Of a stretch of DNA of 64,000 nucleotides, positions 33,579 to 45,936 are shown piece after piece. A program made the translations under genes and the position numbers. Each line of letters begins with the position of its first letter. Position 1 is the first letter of the stretch. The notes under the pieces are model-generated. The model worked only from the letters and a program-made list of their open reading frames with translations. It did no database searches and was not told where the DNA came from. The stretch lies in NCBI RefSeq assembly GCF_001577835.2, contig NC_029526.1, forward strand, positions 7,107,761 to 7,171,760, in the 5' to 3' direction. Source of the stretch: Coturnix japonica. Taxonomy: Eukaryota > Chordata > Aves > Galliformes > Phasianidae.

Positions 33579-34269
33579 TCCAATTCACTGGAATTTGAGA
33601 GACTAGAGCCTGGGGCTGCAGAGTCAAGGGCTGGATAGTGATTATTTAAATTAAGTAATGTGTATAAACAATAGATTTGGAGTTTCCAGCAAGGCTGACA
33701 GCCCAGCTGAACCCAATCCAACACAGGAGACTGCATCTGTCAGATACCAGCTTGGTATAGGGATGCCAGCATAGAGTATGTGGCAGGGATGGTGACTGCA
33801 GCCACCAGCTTGCCAGCTCCCTTGGGCCCAGCAGCAGGTAGGTGCCCACCCACAGCTACACTCAGCTGGCTGCTCTGCTCTGGGAAGAAGCATCCCCCAG
33901 TGCTTGCATCTAACTGCTGACCTGGGAAGGATATAAACACCCTAATATGTCATCCTGCAGTGGCTCTTGGTGTAGTCCAAGTGGTAGTGGGATAAGGAAT
34001 ACTGCATAAAAAGGAACCTGAATTAGGAGAATTTTAAAGTAGGTGCTTAACTTCAGTATATATTTACACCAACCACAGGCATCAGTGCAAGTTAAAATCA
34101 AGCACCTATTTAAACATGAACAAAAGCTTAAATGGGCTACTGAGCAGAGGCCCCAGCTGTCAAGACACATCCAGTATGCCATAGTGAGTGGTAACAGCAA
34201 ACAGTCACCATGTGATGCTTCAGTAGGCTGTATGAACTGGGTTGGGTAGTCTTGCACCGTGAACCGCAT

Positions 34270-34385
34270 ATTCATTATAACAACAATTTGTATTACTATT
34301 TGTAGCATCTAGGGAACCCCAATCAGGGCTCTATTGTGTTACAGACTGTACAAGCACAGAAAAATAGGATGGCTCTTATAATGAG
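34270..34385 (+). repeat. Ancient amniote L2/SINE-type repeat fragment
   Basis: The string tttgtattactatttgtagc, followed by ccccaatcagggctctattgtg and ctgtacaagcacagaaa, matches the order of a very old repeat tail common in amniotes (gtattac..gcgcctag..ccccaa..attgtgct..ctgtacaaacaca). The exact Repbase family is uncertain. Confidence 0.5.
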
Positions 34386-35750
34386 TACATCACAAGCCCC
34401 ACTACCATAATTAACATTGATTAGCATCGATGCAAACAGCATGGGAAGACAAAGATTGAGCCAGTTTGGGAGATGAGGTACTCTTGCCCTTTAAGGTGGC
34501 TCCTCTGGTTCCCAACTACAGAACAGAGGGGAGGCTGTTTCCAGCAGAGAAGGCTGCACCCCCAGTGCTTCCAGCCAGCAGCTCCCATGAGTGCATTTAA
34601 AGGGGCATCTTTGTTGCTTGCTAATCTAGTCTCTTGCTATCACACACAACCACATCACACACTCCTGCCTTTACCATTATCAAGAGTCACTACAGACTAG
34701 TTAGAAGTCTTTTTCTTCCTGCTCAAGGCATATGTATCTCTGCAAATGTGTTACTTGGGGTAGCTGAGTTAGGCTAGGCAGTATGCATCCTTATGTGTAC
34801 ACCTAAATACTAAAGAAAAGGTGTGATTTATTGTAACATGTCAGTATTATTATGCATTATTAGTGTTATGCATTAAATGCAGTGTATGGGGAGGTTCCCT
34901 AAGCTCCTCCTGCCCAGAGTTTGTTACTTTTCTGACTACTACTGTGAAGCCACATGGTTGCAATAACCTCACTCAATTCTGATCATAATGGGGCAGTTGG
35001 TAACCTTTGATCTACTTTAGATATTAGTAAAGGACCCCAAAAAGCCAAATCGGGTTTAAATGAAATCTCAAAATGCCTGACTTTACTGGGCAGGAAATGT
35101 GGAACTGTACATAAAAGTTTTCTTCCTTCAAAAACAGCCTTTGCTAAATCAGTAATTATCATATGTATCTTCTCATTCCAGGCCTGTGGTATTATCTCAG
35201 ATGCGCTTCGGATAATAAAGCAATATTTTCCTTCCAACTGAAGGTAAGACAGCACTGACAGCTTTGTAAAGCTAGGGAGACAAAAAGACAGGATTTTGAA
35301 ATGAATAGTGTGAAATTATAGGGTTGAATATTTTGACTGTATTCATGAAATTGCCTTCATTAACCAAATGAGTTTTGATACCTGAAACCTGCCTGTGAAT
35401 CATCCTCTCCCCAAAATGTTTCTGCATTTTTTTTTCTAAACAGCCTAAAGAAATACTTGAATTTTACTTTTTCATCCAGTGCCACACAAAATACCTCCAC
35501 AGAAAACACAACAACACTATCAGTTATGTTCAGCTCTCCAGCACATCACTCACGCTACAGCTTAGCCTACAAACATGTATATTCTCAGACTCAACCCATG
35601 ACTCCAGGCTTCTATGTGCATGAAACTGAACACACATATAAAGATTGCAAGAGTACACCATGGCCCCAATTTCAAACGCACTCAGGATGTGTTTGTGCTC
35701 AGCTGTGCTTAGCTTCCAGTGCTACTTTTGCTGTTCTGGCAAGATTTCTT

Positions 35751-35779
35751 AATTATTATTATTATTATTATTATTATTT
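35751..35779 (+). repeat. (ATT)n microsatellite
   Basis: About nine tandem ATT units followed by a short T run. Confidence 0.9.
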
Positions 35780-35815
35780 TTAAATATCCTTCCTACAATT
35801 TTCCTTCCAGGGAAA

Positions 35816-36303
35816 TGGGAGGTAATTCTAGTAAGCCTAAAAATCAACTTGGATCTGCTAAAAAATTCATTACTTCACTCTCAGGCTTCTACCAGCTGGG
35901 CTTGTCTGCTTTAGGTTGGACACCCCTGAGAGCTACAGGCACGACTGATAAAAATGAACAAGTTTACATAAGAATGATGAGGAGATCCATTTTTTTGAAT
36001 CTTTGCTATGCCAAAGTATTGTCTGGGCCGCTTATTGCTGGAAGGCATTTGTTTCTGGCAATCTCACGTTCTTATAAAACTTGTAAAAGCATATTTATGT
36101 TATTTGCACATTTGGTGAGGCGATACACAAATACATACAATACTCTATTTGTACTTCTTCCAGGTTTGCTCATTAAATTCATTAAACTATTTAATTCTCA
36201 AGGATCTACTGGAGATACAGTGAAGACCCCCCGAGCACCAGTTAAGAAAAAGCCTGTAATGAGAATAAATTACACACGTATAAATTGCTACAAAGTCCTG
36301 TAA
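35816..36303 (+). other. Open frame of unknown status, 162 codons from its internal ATG
   Basis: An open frame from 35,719 to 36,303 crosses the ATT repeat. The first plausible initiator after the repeat gives a product starting MGGNSSKPKNQLG and ending NCYKVL. I do not recognise it. It contains a hydrophobic segment (TLFVLLPGLLIKFIKLF) and basic stretches. A frame of this length without a stop is unusual for such AT-rich DNA, but composition, the low-complexity start and the lack of splice or promoter context make it doubtful as a gene. Confidence 0.2.
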
Positions 36304-36753
36304 GGAGCGAGACCTTTTCACATAAGCAACTGCTGCAGAATTAAATCTGATACATTAATAAAAGCCCTCCCCACCCAAATCAAACAATGGAAGTGTAACA
36401 GTTACCAGATCATTTAAAAGAATAAACCCATTCAATAAATAAATTTGCTCTACACCAATTTATGTCACTGCGGTACTTAAGGCGAAACCTTTTAAAGGAA
36501 TAGATTTACTGTGCATACAGATCTCCACTGGGTATGTGTAATTATGCAAAGGAAAGGCATTACTTTTAAAGTGGATGAATGGGTGATACTTTTTGATTTA
36601 CTGCAAGAAACAGAAAAATGGTAATGGCATGAAATAAGCATTTGCAAAACCGTTTTGGCAGACAGGAACTGTTTGATTTACCTAGGGCATCCATCAGGTT
36701 CTATATTTTAGATCAAAGCAGATAAATGGAAAGGCAAATGGATATTTGAGGGG

Positions 36754-36768
36754 AAAAAAAAAAAAAAA
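36754..36768 (+). repeat. Poly-A run
   Basis: Fifteen consecutive A, with further A-rich sequence after it. No element body was recognised upstream. Confidence 0.8.
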
Positions 36769-38032
36769 GGAAAAAATGAAATTGACTGCTTTTCTGTCAG
36801 CCCTGCAAGTAAGTTACATGCTTGGAAGGGGAAAAAGGCCTAAGGCTCTTTGGATGAACAAAATCATGATTCATCACTGATCTAGTAACTATGGCTTTCT
36901 GTACTCACCTGGAAAGGGGAGAATTCCATGGGAGCAGTTGTAACACTCATTCTGAGCCTGGTTCTCTTAGATGATTTGAAGAAGGCTGGCAAAGCTGGAT
37001 TGAATAATGAGCACCCTGGGGCATATTTTCCTCTCCTTATTCCCAACTTGCTCTCTCTACTTTTATCTCCTTTTCTGGCTTAAATTCACATGGGTGAAGA
37101 AAATATGTTCCAGTCAAGGCACCCCTTTCCCTCCCAAATCAAAAACCACCGCCTTCCCAGATCCTGTCAAAATCTATGCAGTAGGAAAGCATAGGGAAAG
37201 CAGGCTAAGTCTTACAATATGGCTCTTTGCCACAAGACAGGAGATGGAAGAATCAAGAATCACATTCTTCCAATGGCAGAATTCTTCCTAGAGGTTCTTA
37301 GTAAAAGGCAGTATTTCTGTGTGCCGCTATCCTGTTCAGAATTTCCTATGCAGTAGTATGCCACCAGGAGCTGTGTAGTTCATGCACTGTGTCCAGCTCT
37401 TAAAGAATCATCAGACCTGTGGTACATGTGTTGCACAGATGATCTGAACATGCAACGTGTTTCTAAAATGTTTGGGATGCATCCAATTTGTTGTGCTTGT
37501 GAAACTCAGCAGGAGAGCACATGCACAAGAGCCAACTGTGAGTGTGTGTACCACCTGCAGTGCAAGGGGCATTTCTAATGTCAGGTTTGTGGTGCTCACC
37601 CTGTAGAAAGGATCTGCTCACATGCTGAGGAAAGGCTGGGATTACTAAATACCTGGAAATATTGACAAGCATAGCTAATCTTTGAATATAACCTCACAAC
37701 TAAATTTCTGGCCGGGGAAGGACACATCTGGAAAAACTCAAGTTCCTTCCTCTCCACATCATCATGAGCATGAGCTGAAATTTGCCAGCTACTTCTGCAC
37801 CCATTTATTCCACAAAAGGGTTGCCCATCTATTAAGATGCTAAACTGAAACTCATGTCTTCTGGCTAGATATGAGTCCAAAGATGCCTTGTGGGTGAAGT
37901 GGGCTAAATTCTCTACAGCATACTGCAGTTATCAACAAAAAATGAACAAGAAAACCCAAAGTTTTACTAACAAGAGAGAGAGCACACAAAAACGCTGCTG
38001 CATGCCAGCATCTATGACTAGTAAACAGCGCT

Positions 38033-38056
38033 TATATATATATATATATATATATA
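38033..38056 (+). repeat. (TA)n microsatellite
   Basis: About twelve uninterrupted TA units. Confidence 0.95.
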
Positions 38057-38579
38057 AAAGCTTCACAAATAGCTTGAAACAAAGCTCCGCAAGCAGCATC
38101 CAGACCACTATGCCTGTATGGTCTCCAATCTCACCTCTCCTCTCTCCAAGAACATCCTTACTTATGCATCTCCAAAACAAACAGCAATTCTGCTATAGAC
38201 TTCCACATATATAAATCCTTAAAATCAAGACTCATGACTGTAAGACTATCAAATGTAGGTTGCATGAACACAGGTAACAGTTGGCAGGCCTACAGAAGCT
38301 GAAGATTTGTGTACATCCAGGGGTATCTGAAAGTTATGTGCCTTGTCGGTAGGAAAAGTTACAGCAAACTTCTATGCAAGGGACAAAGTAAGTGTTAAAA
38401 TATTGAGCTAGGAGTAAGGCCAGATTGTATTTCTCCTCCTGTAATAAATCAGCGCTATATGTATATATTAAATCCAATCCCTTGATGTGTCCAGTTACAG
38501 TGATAAAAACTTAGCAAGCAGGGCAAAAGTTATTGGGTAGAGATCGATATGCTTGCTTGTTGTCCTTCATTGGCAATAA

Positions 38580-38880
38580 TGCGACGTTTTCTCCTTGACT
38601 GTAAGAGGCGCTTTTGTGATTTGGGAGCATAAAGAAATTCAGTACTTGACAGATTTATACAGGAGGAATACGCTAATGTCCTTTGACCCGCTTACGAATA
38701 AATACGACCTACCAAATTGTCATTTTTATGGGTATTTACAACTGAGGCACTTTGTAAACCTAAGAACTAATATTTCCCAAAGGAAATCTGTGCTCTCGAA
38801 TCTTGATAAATTATTGAAAAATACAAGCCACTACCAGCCCTACAAATTTTCTCTTCTATTTTTCCTATTTTTAGTTACAT
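38580..38880 (+). mobile_element. L1/Tx1-like LINE ORF2 remnant
   Basis: The frame reads LTDLYRRNTLMSF, then DPLTNKYDLPNCHFYGYLQL and RHFV. The pattern LMSF-x(5)-KY-x-LP-x(3)-F-x(2)-YLQLRHF is characteristic of the region after the reverse transcriptase in ORF2 of L1/Tx1-clade LINEs, where it reads like FxxLxxKYxLPxSHFFRYLQLRHF. About 95 codons remain open. Flanking sequence on both sides was not recognised. L1-type elements are very rare in birds, so this is either an ancient relic or an unusual copy. Confidence 0.55.
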
Positions 38881-38998
38881 AGGAGTTGTCAGCACAGATT
38901 GGACCACTGATCTATTTCACCATGTCTGTTGCTGCAGCCGCGGCTGGAGCTTCAGAGTCCCACAATATCTGTGGCTATTTGACCAAGGCTGTATTAAA

Positions 38999-39042
38999 AA
39001 AAACAACAAAACAAAACAAATAAAAAACAACCAACCAACCTT
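38999..39042 (+). repeat. A-rich low-complexity tract (AAAACA-type, then CCAA repeats)
   Basis: A-rich simple sequence followed by three ccaa units. It could be the decayed tail of a + strand retroelement; the L1-like remnant lies ~120 bases upstream. Confidence 0.6.
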
Positions 39043-39049
39043 ATTTCCT

Positions 39050-40290
39050 GAAACTTTGTTTTCAGTTCCCAACTGAACTATCAGTCATATAATTATTTCG
39101 GATTTCAAATTACTATTAATAATGCATTATAAACTTTTCACAGCCCAAGTGCCACGAGCTGCATTTGCTGTCATGAATGCTTCAGCTGATACTTTACACA
39201 GAAGAGCTAAATTGCACAGGGAAGTGATTGCAAGGAGTAAAGTAAGGCAGCTCACGTCAACTCCAGCGCTTCCCTCCTCATGGTTATGGCACAGATACTC
39301 TGTTAAGGTAAGAACTCATTACCAGCAAACTATATCCTCAGTTTCTTAATTCTGCAGGCCAGCTGACCCAGAAAGACTACCCTTGAGGGCTCAGCTCCAC
39401 CTAACAGCCAACTGGCTGCATAAGTTTCTTCCATCACCTTTGCAGTGAGTCTGAGCAAAGGCTTTCAGAAAACACAAACATTCTGCAGAAGAGAAAAGGA
39501 AACTGGTGAGATAGGGGCTTTGTGCCCTTCAGAATCTTCCTTTGGAAGACAACAGAGCACAGTTGTACATCTGATAGTTTGATCTTAAGGAAATTAATGA
39601 TTTTTGTGATAAACCAATTATTAATATTGTCATCCATAGCAGAACAGTTGAAAGTTAATCACTTTTATCCTTGCTCCCCACCTGTAAGTTGAACAAAATG
39701 TCAGCACTATTCAGGACAGTATCTGAGACATGAGATACTATTGTTTCTCCTCTTGGTTATATGCCAGTATAGAAGTACAAATCTTCTCATACAAATGCAT
39801 TCAACAGTTCAGTTTTTGACTAAAGCATCATGACGTGGCACTTCTCTCTACTTTACTCCATTTCTAAGGGCAGCTGCTTTTCTATTTTTCTTTGCGCATC
39901 TGTGGACAACAGAATCTTTTCTCTCTTACAAGAATGTCTTCATTAATTCAGTTTCTTCCTTCAGCTTATTCTTAGTCTTCTGCATACTATAATCTATGTA
40001 TATGCAAAAGAAAGGCTTGAAAAGCAGAATGAAAAAGCAGGAAGCTGCAATAAACAACAAGGCAGGAAGGGCAGGAAACTTCAGCAGCTTTTCTTGTCCC
40101 TAATGCACTGCCTTCCTCTTCATCCTTGTTTACTGTTGAATCTGGGATTCCTCCTATATTTATATGAAGCATGATTTCAGTTTCCTCTGTTTTGTGACCT
40201 CATTTTGATAGTGGTAAAACATGGCACAGCTAATAGAGTAGCTGCAGCACTAAGTCAATCGATTCTGAGTTTAATTACTATCTTGCACAC
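39050..40290. other. Intergenic, nothing recognised
   Basis: Unique-looking AT-rich sequence. Frames are under 80 codons and without domains. Confidence 0.45.
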
Positions 40291-40296
40291 TTAATT

Positions 40297-40435
40297 TCAT
40301 AGAATCATTTCAATTGAAAGAGACCCTTAAGACCCATCTAGTCCAAATCCCCTGCAATGAACAGGGATACCTACAGCTCCATCAGGTGCTCAGAGCCCTG
40401 TCCAAGCTCTTGCTTGGTCCCTGCACAGCCACAGC
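40297..40435 (-). mobile_element. CR1 LINE 3' fragment
   Basis: The + strand reads tcatagaatcatttcaattg, then gacccatctagtccaaatcc and ggtgctcagagccctgtcca, a CR1 3' end in reverse orientation. Confidence 0.85.
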
Positions 40436-40439
40436 TGAA

Positions 40440-43400
40440 AGAGGGCCACAGGAAGGAAAAAAGTATTGTTTAAGATCTGAATTTAGGACTGCCATTTGGA
40501 AATCCAGCTATTTAAAGCTTCTTTTACAACAAAATTAGAGCAGAATGTGTCCATTAGCAGAGGAACACACCTGAACCAAATACTCTCCTCAAACAAGCAC
40601 CATCTCTGCCATTAATTTCAGAGAGAGTAATGTCCTCTGGAAAAAGAAGTCAAAGCATAAGGCTTGCTGTCCAACACTGCATTTACATTGTGAAACAATG
40701 AGAACCTGTCAGTGGCAGGAAAGAAGCAGTAGTTTTAGCCCAATTCAGCAAAATCATTTGCTGACATCTTGAAAGAAACCTGCCTATTAAACAAATCAAT
40801 AGATTTTTAATCAAGAAAATTACACTCTTTTCCACCCTGAACTGTTCAACAAGAAACATTCTAGTCTCTCCTTACCTCTACTACTTCTAAAGCTCCAAAC
40901 TATAAGGAAAAGAAACAAAACAGGTTGAGAATTGTAGCCCTTTTGCCTCTTGTGAGGGATGTTCCTATTTGCAGAAATTTCCCCTCCTCTAAAACTACCT
41001 GTGCATTGAAGACTTGGGGTAAAAAGCATTTATTAGTGTCAACATTTAACTACAAACCTCATGGCCTGACTCGCGTGTCACTGCTGCCTCCGTGTTGTCT
41101 TTTCACAGCCATCTACATTGGCTGACAGGAAGGAGCAATGGATTCTAAATGCAGACAAGCATTCAAAGGATCAAAAGCCCCTTATCTATAACAGTCAAAC
41201 AATAAATAGTAAAAAATGGAGAGAATTTCCATATCACAATTTCTTGCAGGCTCCAGTAAAAGCAGTGCTCCTTATAAAAGCAAGGAATTAATTGGATAAT
41301 TTCCCCTGATATCTCTATGGAGGAAATCCAGCTCAGTATTTACTGGAAGGATTTTAAGTTCTCATAGTACTTCTGCAGCAGGGACTATAGAGTGGATCAA
41401 GGCAGTTCAATTCCACTACGCACCATGGCACATTAGGCCACAAAAAGAATATCTCAGTCCAATTTCCCATCCTTTCTGAACATTATATCATTTAGGCTTC
41501 AAAGACTGTCATTGCGAATGCAAAAGAACAAAACAAAATAAACAAACAAAACCAAAACAAAACCAGGCAGTTCTGTTTCCAAGCTCAACAACTAAGCACC
41601 AGTTCTTTGTCTTTATTATGCATTCAAAGCCAGCTCCAGGATGTCATGCTTATAACACCACACAAGCTAAAAACAATTCTCTCTCCCTAGTTTATAGAGC
41701 AGAAATGGCTTCAGCCCCTCATATGCTGCCTGCTTGTTAGGGCAAGGGTGCAGAAAATGAAGTTTCTCTAATGCAAATCTTTGTTGGTTATTTATTTATA
41801 TTTTTTTGAGAACAAATACACTGTCTCTAAATCTGCTCCTAAAGCAAGGAACTGCGAATTCCAAGCCTGGATTTTGCTACAGATATCATCCCTATTCCCA
41901 TAATTAACCTGCTAAACTTCAGCTTTCATTTAGCAAAAGATGTCTCCCTAAGCACACATATAAACAGAGATGATCTTGGAATCGTAACCCAGGTGCAAAC
42001 TCATGAAGTCTTAACTGAAGAGGCTGCAAACAACCTGAAACTACAGTCAAGAGGGATAAACATCCCCATTCACTTCTCTCAAGAGAATCACGCTACGTAG
42101 TAATTTGTCACGGACTTCAAGATTTTGCTACAGCCAGATATTTTAGTTTCCTTCCCCTTTCCTACTCTGCCAGAACCAGCCTGCAAGCCCTTTATATTTT
42201 CTTCAGTTCTCTCTGTTATTAGTCTGCTGAAATAGGTGCAGGAACAGGAACTGCTACTGTTAACTAGCACTTCCTCATGGGAGTCAGAAGTAGGAGGACA
42301 AAGGTACAGCTCAGAAGTTAAAACCCAGAACTGGGAGATAGGTATTTTAAGCTAGTGTGACTGTCTGGGATAGCACCACCTTAGGTTACCCTGTAGGGTA
42401 AAACACTTTCGTTTTATGAATGGAATGAGATTTATAGATTGTCTTGGACCACAAAGTCTGTTATTATTTCTCTGTAGCTTCGCTAAAGAAATCCCATTTC
42501 TTCTAGGAGCCTTTCCTCCACTAAAGGTAATACTAAAGGCATTACATAAATGGGCATTTGCATTCTTCCTTCTGGTTCACAAGTCAACAGTGAAAACCAC
42601 ACACAAAGTTCAGGTGGACGCATCAGGGAACTGAGCTGTGGGTGGTCACTGTTACATTTTCATGATCTTTCTGTTAAGCACATAACGGGCACAAGTACGT
42701 ATTGCAACCATGCAAGAGCAAAACGCGTGAGAAAGAAGAGAACCAACAAGAAAGAGGCCACTATCTGACATTTTAAAAGGGCAAATCGAAAGCAATCAAC
42801 ACCCAACAAAATGTTCAGCGTGGAATGAGGTGATAGCTTAGGATACACTTAGGATACAGTAATGAGGCTAAGAAGTGCTGTGTGTTTTAATGTAAATTAA
42901 CACAAGATAATCTCTTCACATATTTAAGTGATGCACTTCAAATTAATTAATACATATTTAATAGAAGTCTTCTTGAACAGCTGTTATTTACTTCTGGAGT
43001 TTCTACACATTAGCGCTGCCTTCTTTGTTCTGCTCTGAAGTTATTCATGCTCCAAAGTACTTTAAGAACTCGGGCTGTATAAAAATTGAACACTCTTCCC
43101 AAAAGAGACAGCCTTTCTGATAACTTCATATTTTTTACATTAAGCATTCAAACACCTTCCGAACAAAAGGTCAAATTCTACTGACAGCATCTGTGTGAAA
43201 CAAGCAAGCAGATGCTTAATGCTGCTAGACAAATACTTTCAGCACAAAGAATGATAGAGAGCTGGTAATCAATCACATTTCCAGGCTTTAAAATCAGCTT
43301 TCCTTTGCTTCCAGTCCCTATACTTTGCACTTACAGTTCATCTGTAATAATGCAGGTCCAACTCACAGCCTATCCCTGAAGTGTTACACAGTGGTGTGAA

Positions 43401-45010
43401 ATGAAGTACTGACAGTGAAAGCACTGCCTGTAGTGTTATGAATACATGTTATGAACATGACACAAATACAGTAGGCTTTCATCATACAAACACCACGTAC
43501 AATACTTCTGTGCTATATACAAGGTCTAAATGAAGTAGCTCTCACCTTTTAGGAATGAAAAGTCCCTCAAAGTCACAATCGCTTCTGAGTTGTAGGACAA
43601 GAATGAGTACAGGCCAACTCAAGAAACATGCTTGGTAGCAAGTTATAGTGTTTACTCTGCTCACATCAGCCTTCCTAGCTTACAGGTCTGCTGAAAATAA
43701 CTTCTGAGGTTCAGCAAATATTTTTTGGTCCAAACATCACTAAATCTTCAGTGCAACAACTGTGAAAACTCCAACAGTCTTTAATACAGAAAGGTGAAAA
43801 TGTGCTAATCTAAGCTCACTGCTATTACTAAGACCTCAGTTATTTTATTTAGCGTGGTATTTCTCCACAATAAAGAGGGTATAGGAAGGAACTCAAACAA
43901 CTTAGATGCTGAATGAGATCAATGACTGACCTGATAAATAACTCTGAATATGCTGAGAGTGAATGAGTGTGTGGAGAAAAAAATTTAGAAAGCATTTCCA
44001 TGATCCTCAAATATGTGTGCACTGCCTAGGCTGGCAGCTAGGAGTCAGAGCTGGAGGTGACTGAGGATGACATCAGCTATTTCTTTTCCTTCATTGTTTT
44101 TTCCCTTAATTTTATTTTTTGCAAGTGGCTCATCCATGAATGCTCCTTCTTTTATGACAAGCAGTTTTGATGGAAGTCTGAACACTCAGCAAATTAGATG
44201 TGGACTCAAGAAGAAATGCCACTCACAATAAAGACGCCCCTAGAAGAATTTCTATGCACTGAAACTTTGTCAGTGTACTTATGAGGAAAATGAAGATAAG
44301 CAGAAGAATGCCAAGGCTGCCATAGGGGCTAAACAATCGCTTCTCTAGAGGTCAGCCCACCACAGTTATTTGTCTGCTTTTGATGGGAGACGTGTGGGAG
44401 ACAGACTAGTCCAGAAAAAAGGAACCTGAGGAGAAGATAATCTCATGCTGTGATGTTTTGGATTCACTGTTCTATTAATGAAGCAAAGATTCCTTTAAAT
44501 CTCTTTTGCCTTGTGAAGGAGGATGTGTCTTTTGTTCAGAGAAGCATGGGCGTTCTGCCAGCTGACAGCAAAAAAACATACGTTTGTATGCTTGCTTTGA
44601 TATGTACAATATAACTTTCATAAGCACTGGCAGAATCCTGATGCATAGACGTCAAGGAAAGACAGAGATCCCAGAGGGCAAACACAGCTCACAGTCCCAA
44701 GGAATGAAATCATAGGTCCACAGTTTATATGGCCATGACACAACAGGTATCCTCTGTTGCTGTTTTAAAAAACTTCCTTAGAGCAAAAGGATCAAATTCA
44801 AGGGGAGCCTAACAGCACACAGTTAGTCTGTCACATTTTCCCTCTACGTTTTACAGCAAAAACGAAAATCTGTGTTTACCTGTCAGTTCTGGTAGAAATG
44901 ATTCCATCATAATTACACCTTGTGTGCTGGAAGGAACCTGGCAGTTTGTAACGTCTTTAATGCTATTCTGAAGAGGTACAAAGCTGTTGGAGCTTGCTGA
45001 AAAATAAGAC
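40440..45010. other. Intergenic, no gene seen
   Basis: About 4.5 kb of AT-rich DNA with simple A/C-rich tracts, for example 41,527-41,563 (caaaa-type). It lies 3' of the BtpA-like gene, and part could be an extended 3' UTR. No element or gene was recognised. Confidence 0.4.
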
Positions 45011-45088
45011 TTTATTAAAATTTCCAATTTTTTGCAAAGCATTTTGACTAAGTTCCAACACTACTTAAAATGTAATTAAATATTTACA

Positions 45089-45094
45089 TTTATT
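45089..45094 (-). terminator. Candidate polyadenylation signal of the BtpA-like gene
   Basis: AATAAA on the - strand about 650 bases past the stop codon. A second one lies at 45,011-45,016. Evidence is position and hexamer only. Confidence 0.3.
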
Positions 45095-45224
45095 CTCTAA
45101 TAAGTATTGTAGGTAAATCAATTTCCCAATTATCTTAAATTTTTGTATGGTATACAATTACTACATTTTTGTAATAAATGCACAATTCTAATGAAAAAAT
45201 AATGATCTTGAACTTTAATAGAGC

Positions 45225-45385
45225 CCTTCATTTGAGGAGATGAAAGTGCTGTACCTTCATCCATTCATTATGTCTTACAACCCCCCTGTGATGTAGGTAC
45301 TATTATCATCATTTTACAGATGGGGAAACTGAAAGGCTAATTAACTTGTCCAATTTACAATACTGTTAGCTGTAAACTTAGGGTG
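45225..45385 (-). repeat. MIR-type SINE
   Basis: The + strand contains cccctgtgatgtaggtacta, ttatcatcattttacagatg and gggaaactgaaaggctaatt, followed by aacttgtcc: the reverse complement of the MIR core and tail. It is quite well preserved for a bird MIR and would lie in the 3' UTR of the BtpA-like gene. Confidence 0.8.
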
Positions 45386-45745
45386 TCCTATTGTATTAAC
45401 ATGCAAAACAAAACTCAGCTCATCCTGCAATGAGCATTTACTACTAATTCTTAAAAGTGCGTGAGCACTTTACTTATAGGAGAGAATATGCTACATGCTC
45501 ATCTGGAGGGCTGGTTTTGTCTTGGCGATGACTTTGAGTGCCACGGAAACATATGGCCTAGAAACAAAGACCACAGCACCAGTTCATTGTGAAGTGCCAC
45601 CACGTTCCACAGCTAGTTACAGAGATGATGTGCGTTTTCATTTAAAGTTATCAGCCATTTGAGTGCACATTTGTGCTTTAATGCTGTATGATATATCACA
45701 CTGCATTTATGTACACAAAAAGGAAAACACTGCTTGCTGACTAAC

Positions 45746-45936
45746 TCATTCTCTCAGTTTACTTATATGCTCCATAAATTTCTTCACTCGGTCAGGATCA
45801 ACACCATTCGCCCAATAACCTTCTCTCTTGAAATACGAACCAATTATTAGAGCATTCGCATCCAAGTAATTCTTCACATTCTCCAGAGTAACTCCAGACC
45901 CAATCAACACGGGAATCTTCACAGCATGTTGAACCT
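45746..45936 (-). CDS. BtpA-like gene, last coding exon
   Basis: Acceptor cttcag at 45,937-45,942. G|AG makes the junction Glu, then 62 codons: VQHAVKIPVLIGSGVTLENV, DANALIIGSYFKREGYWANG, VDPDRVKKFMEHISKLRE, then TGA at 45,748-45,746. This is the phosphate-binding-type end of the TIM barrel. Confidence 0.92.
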
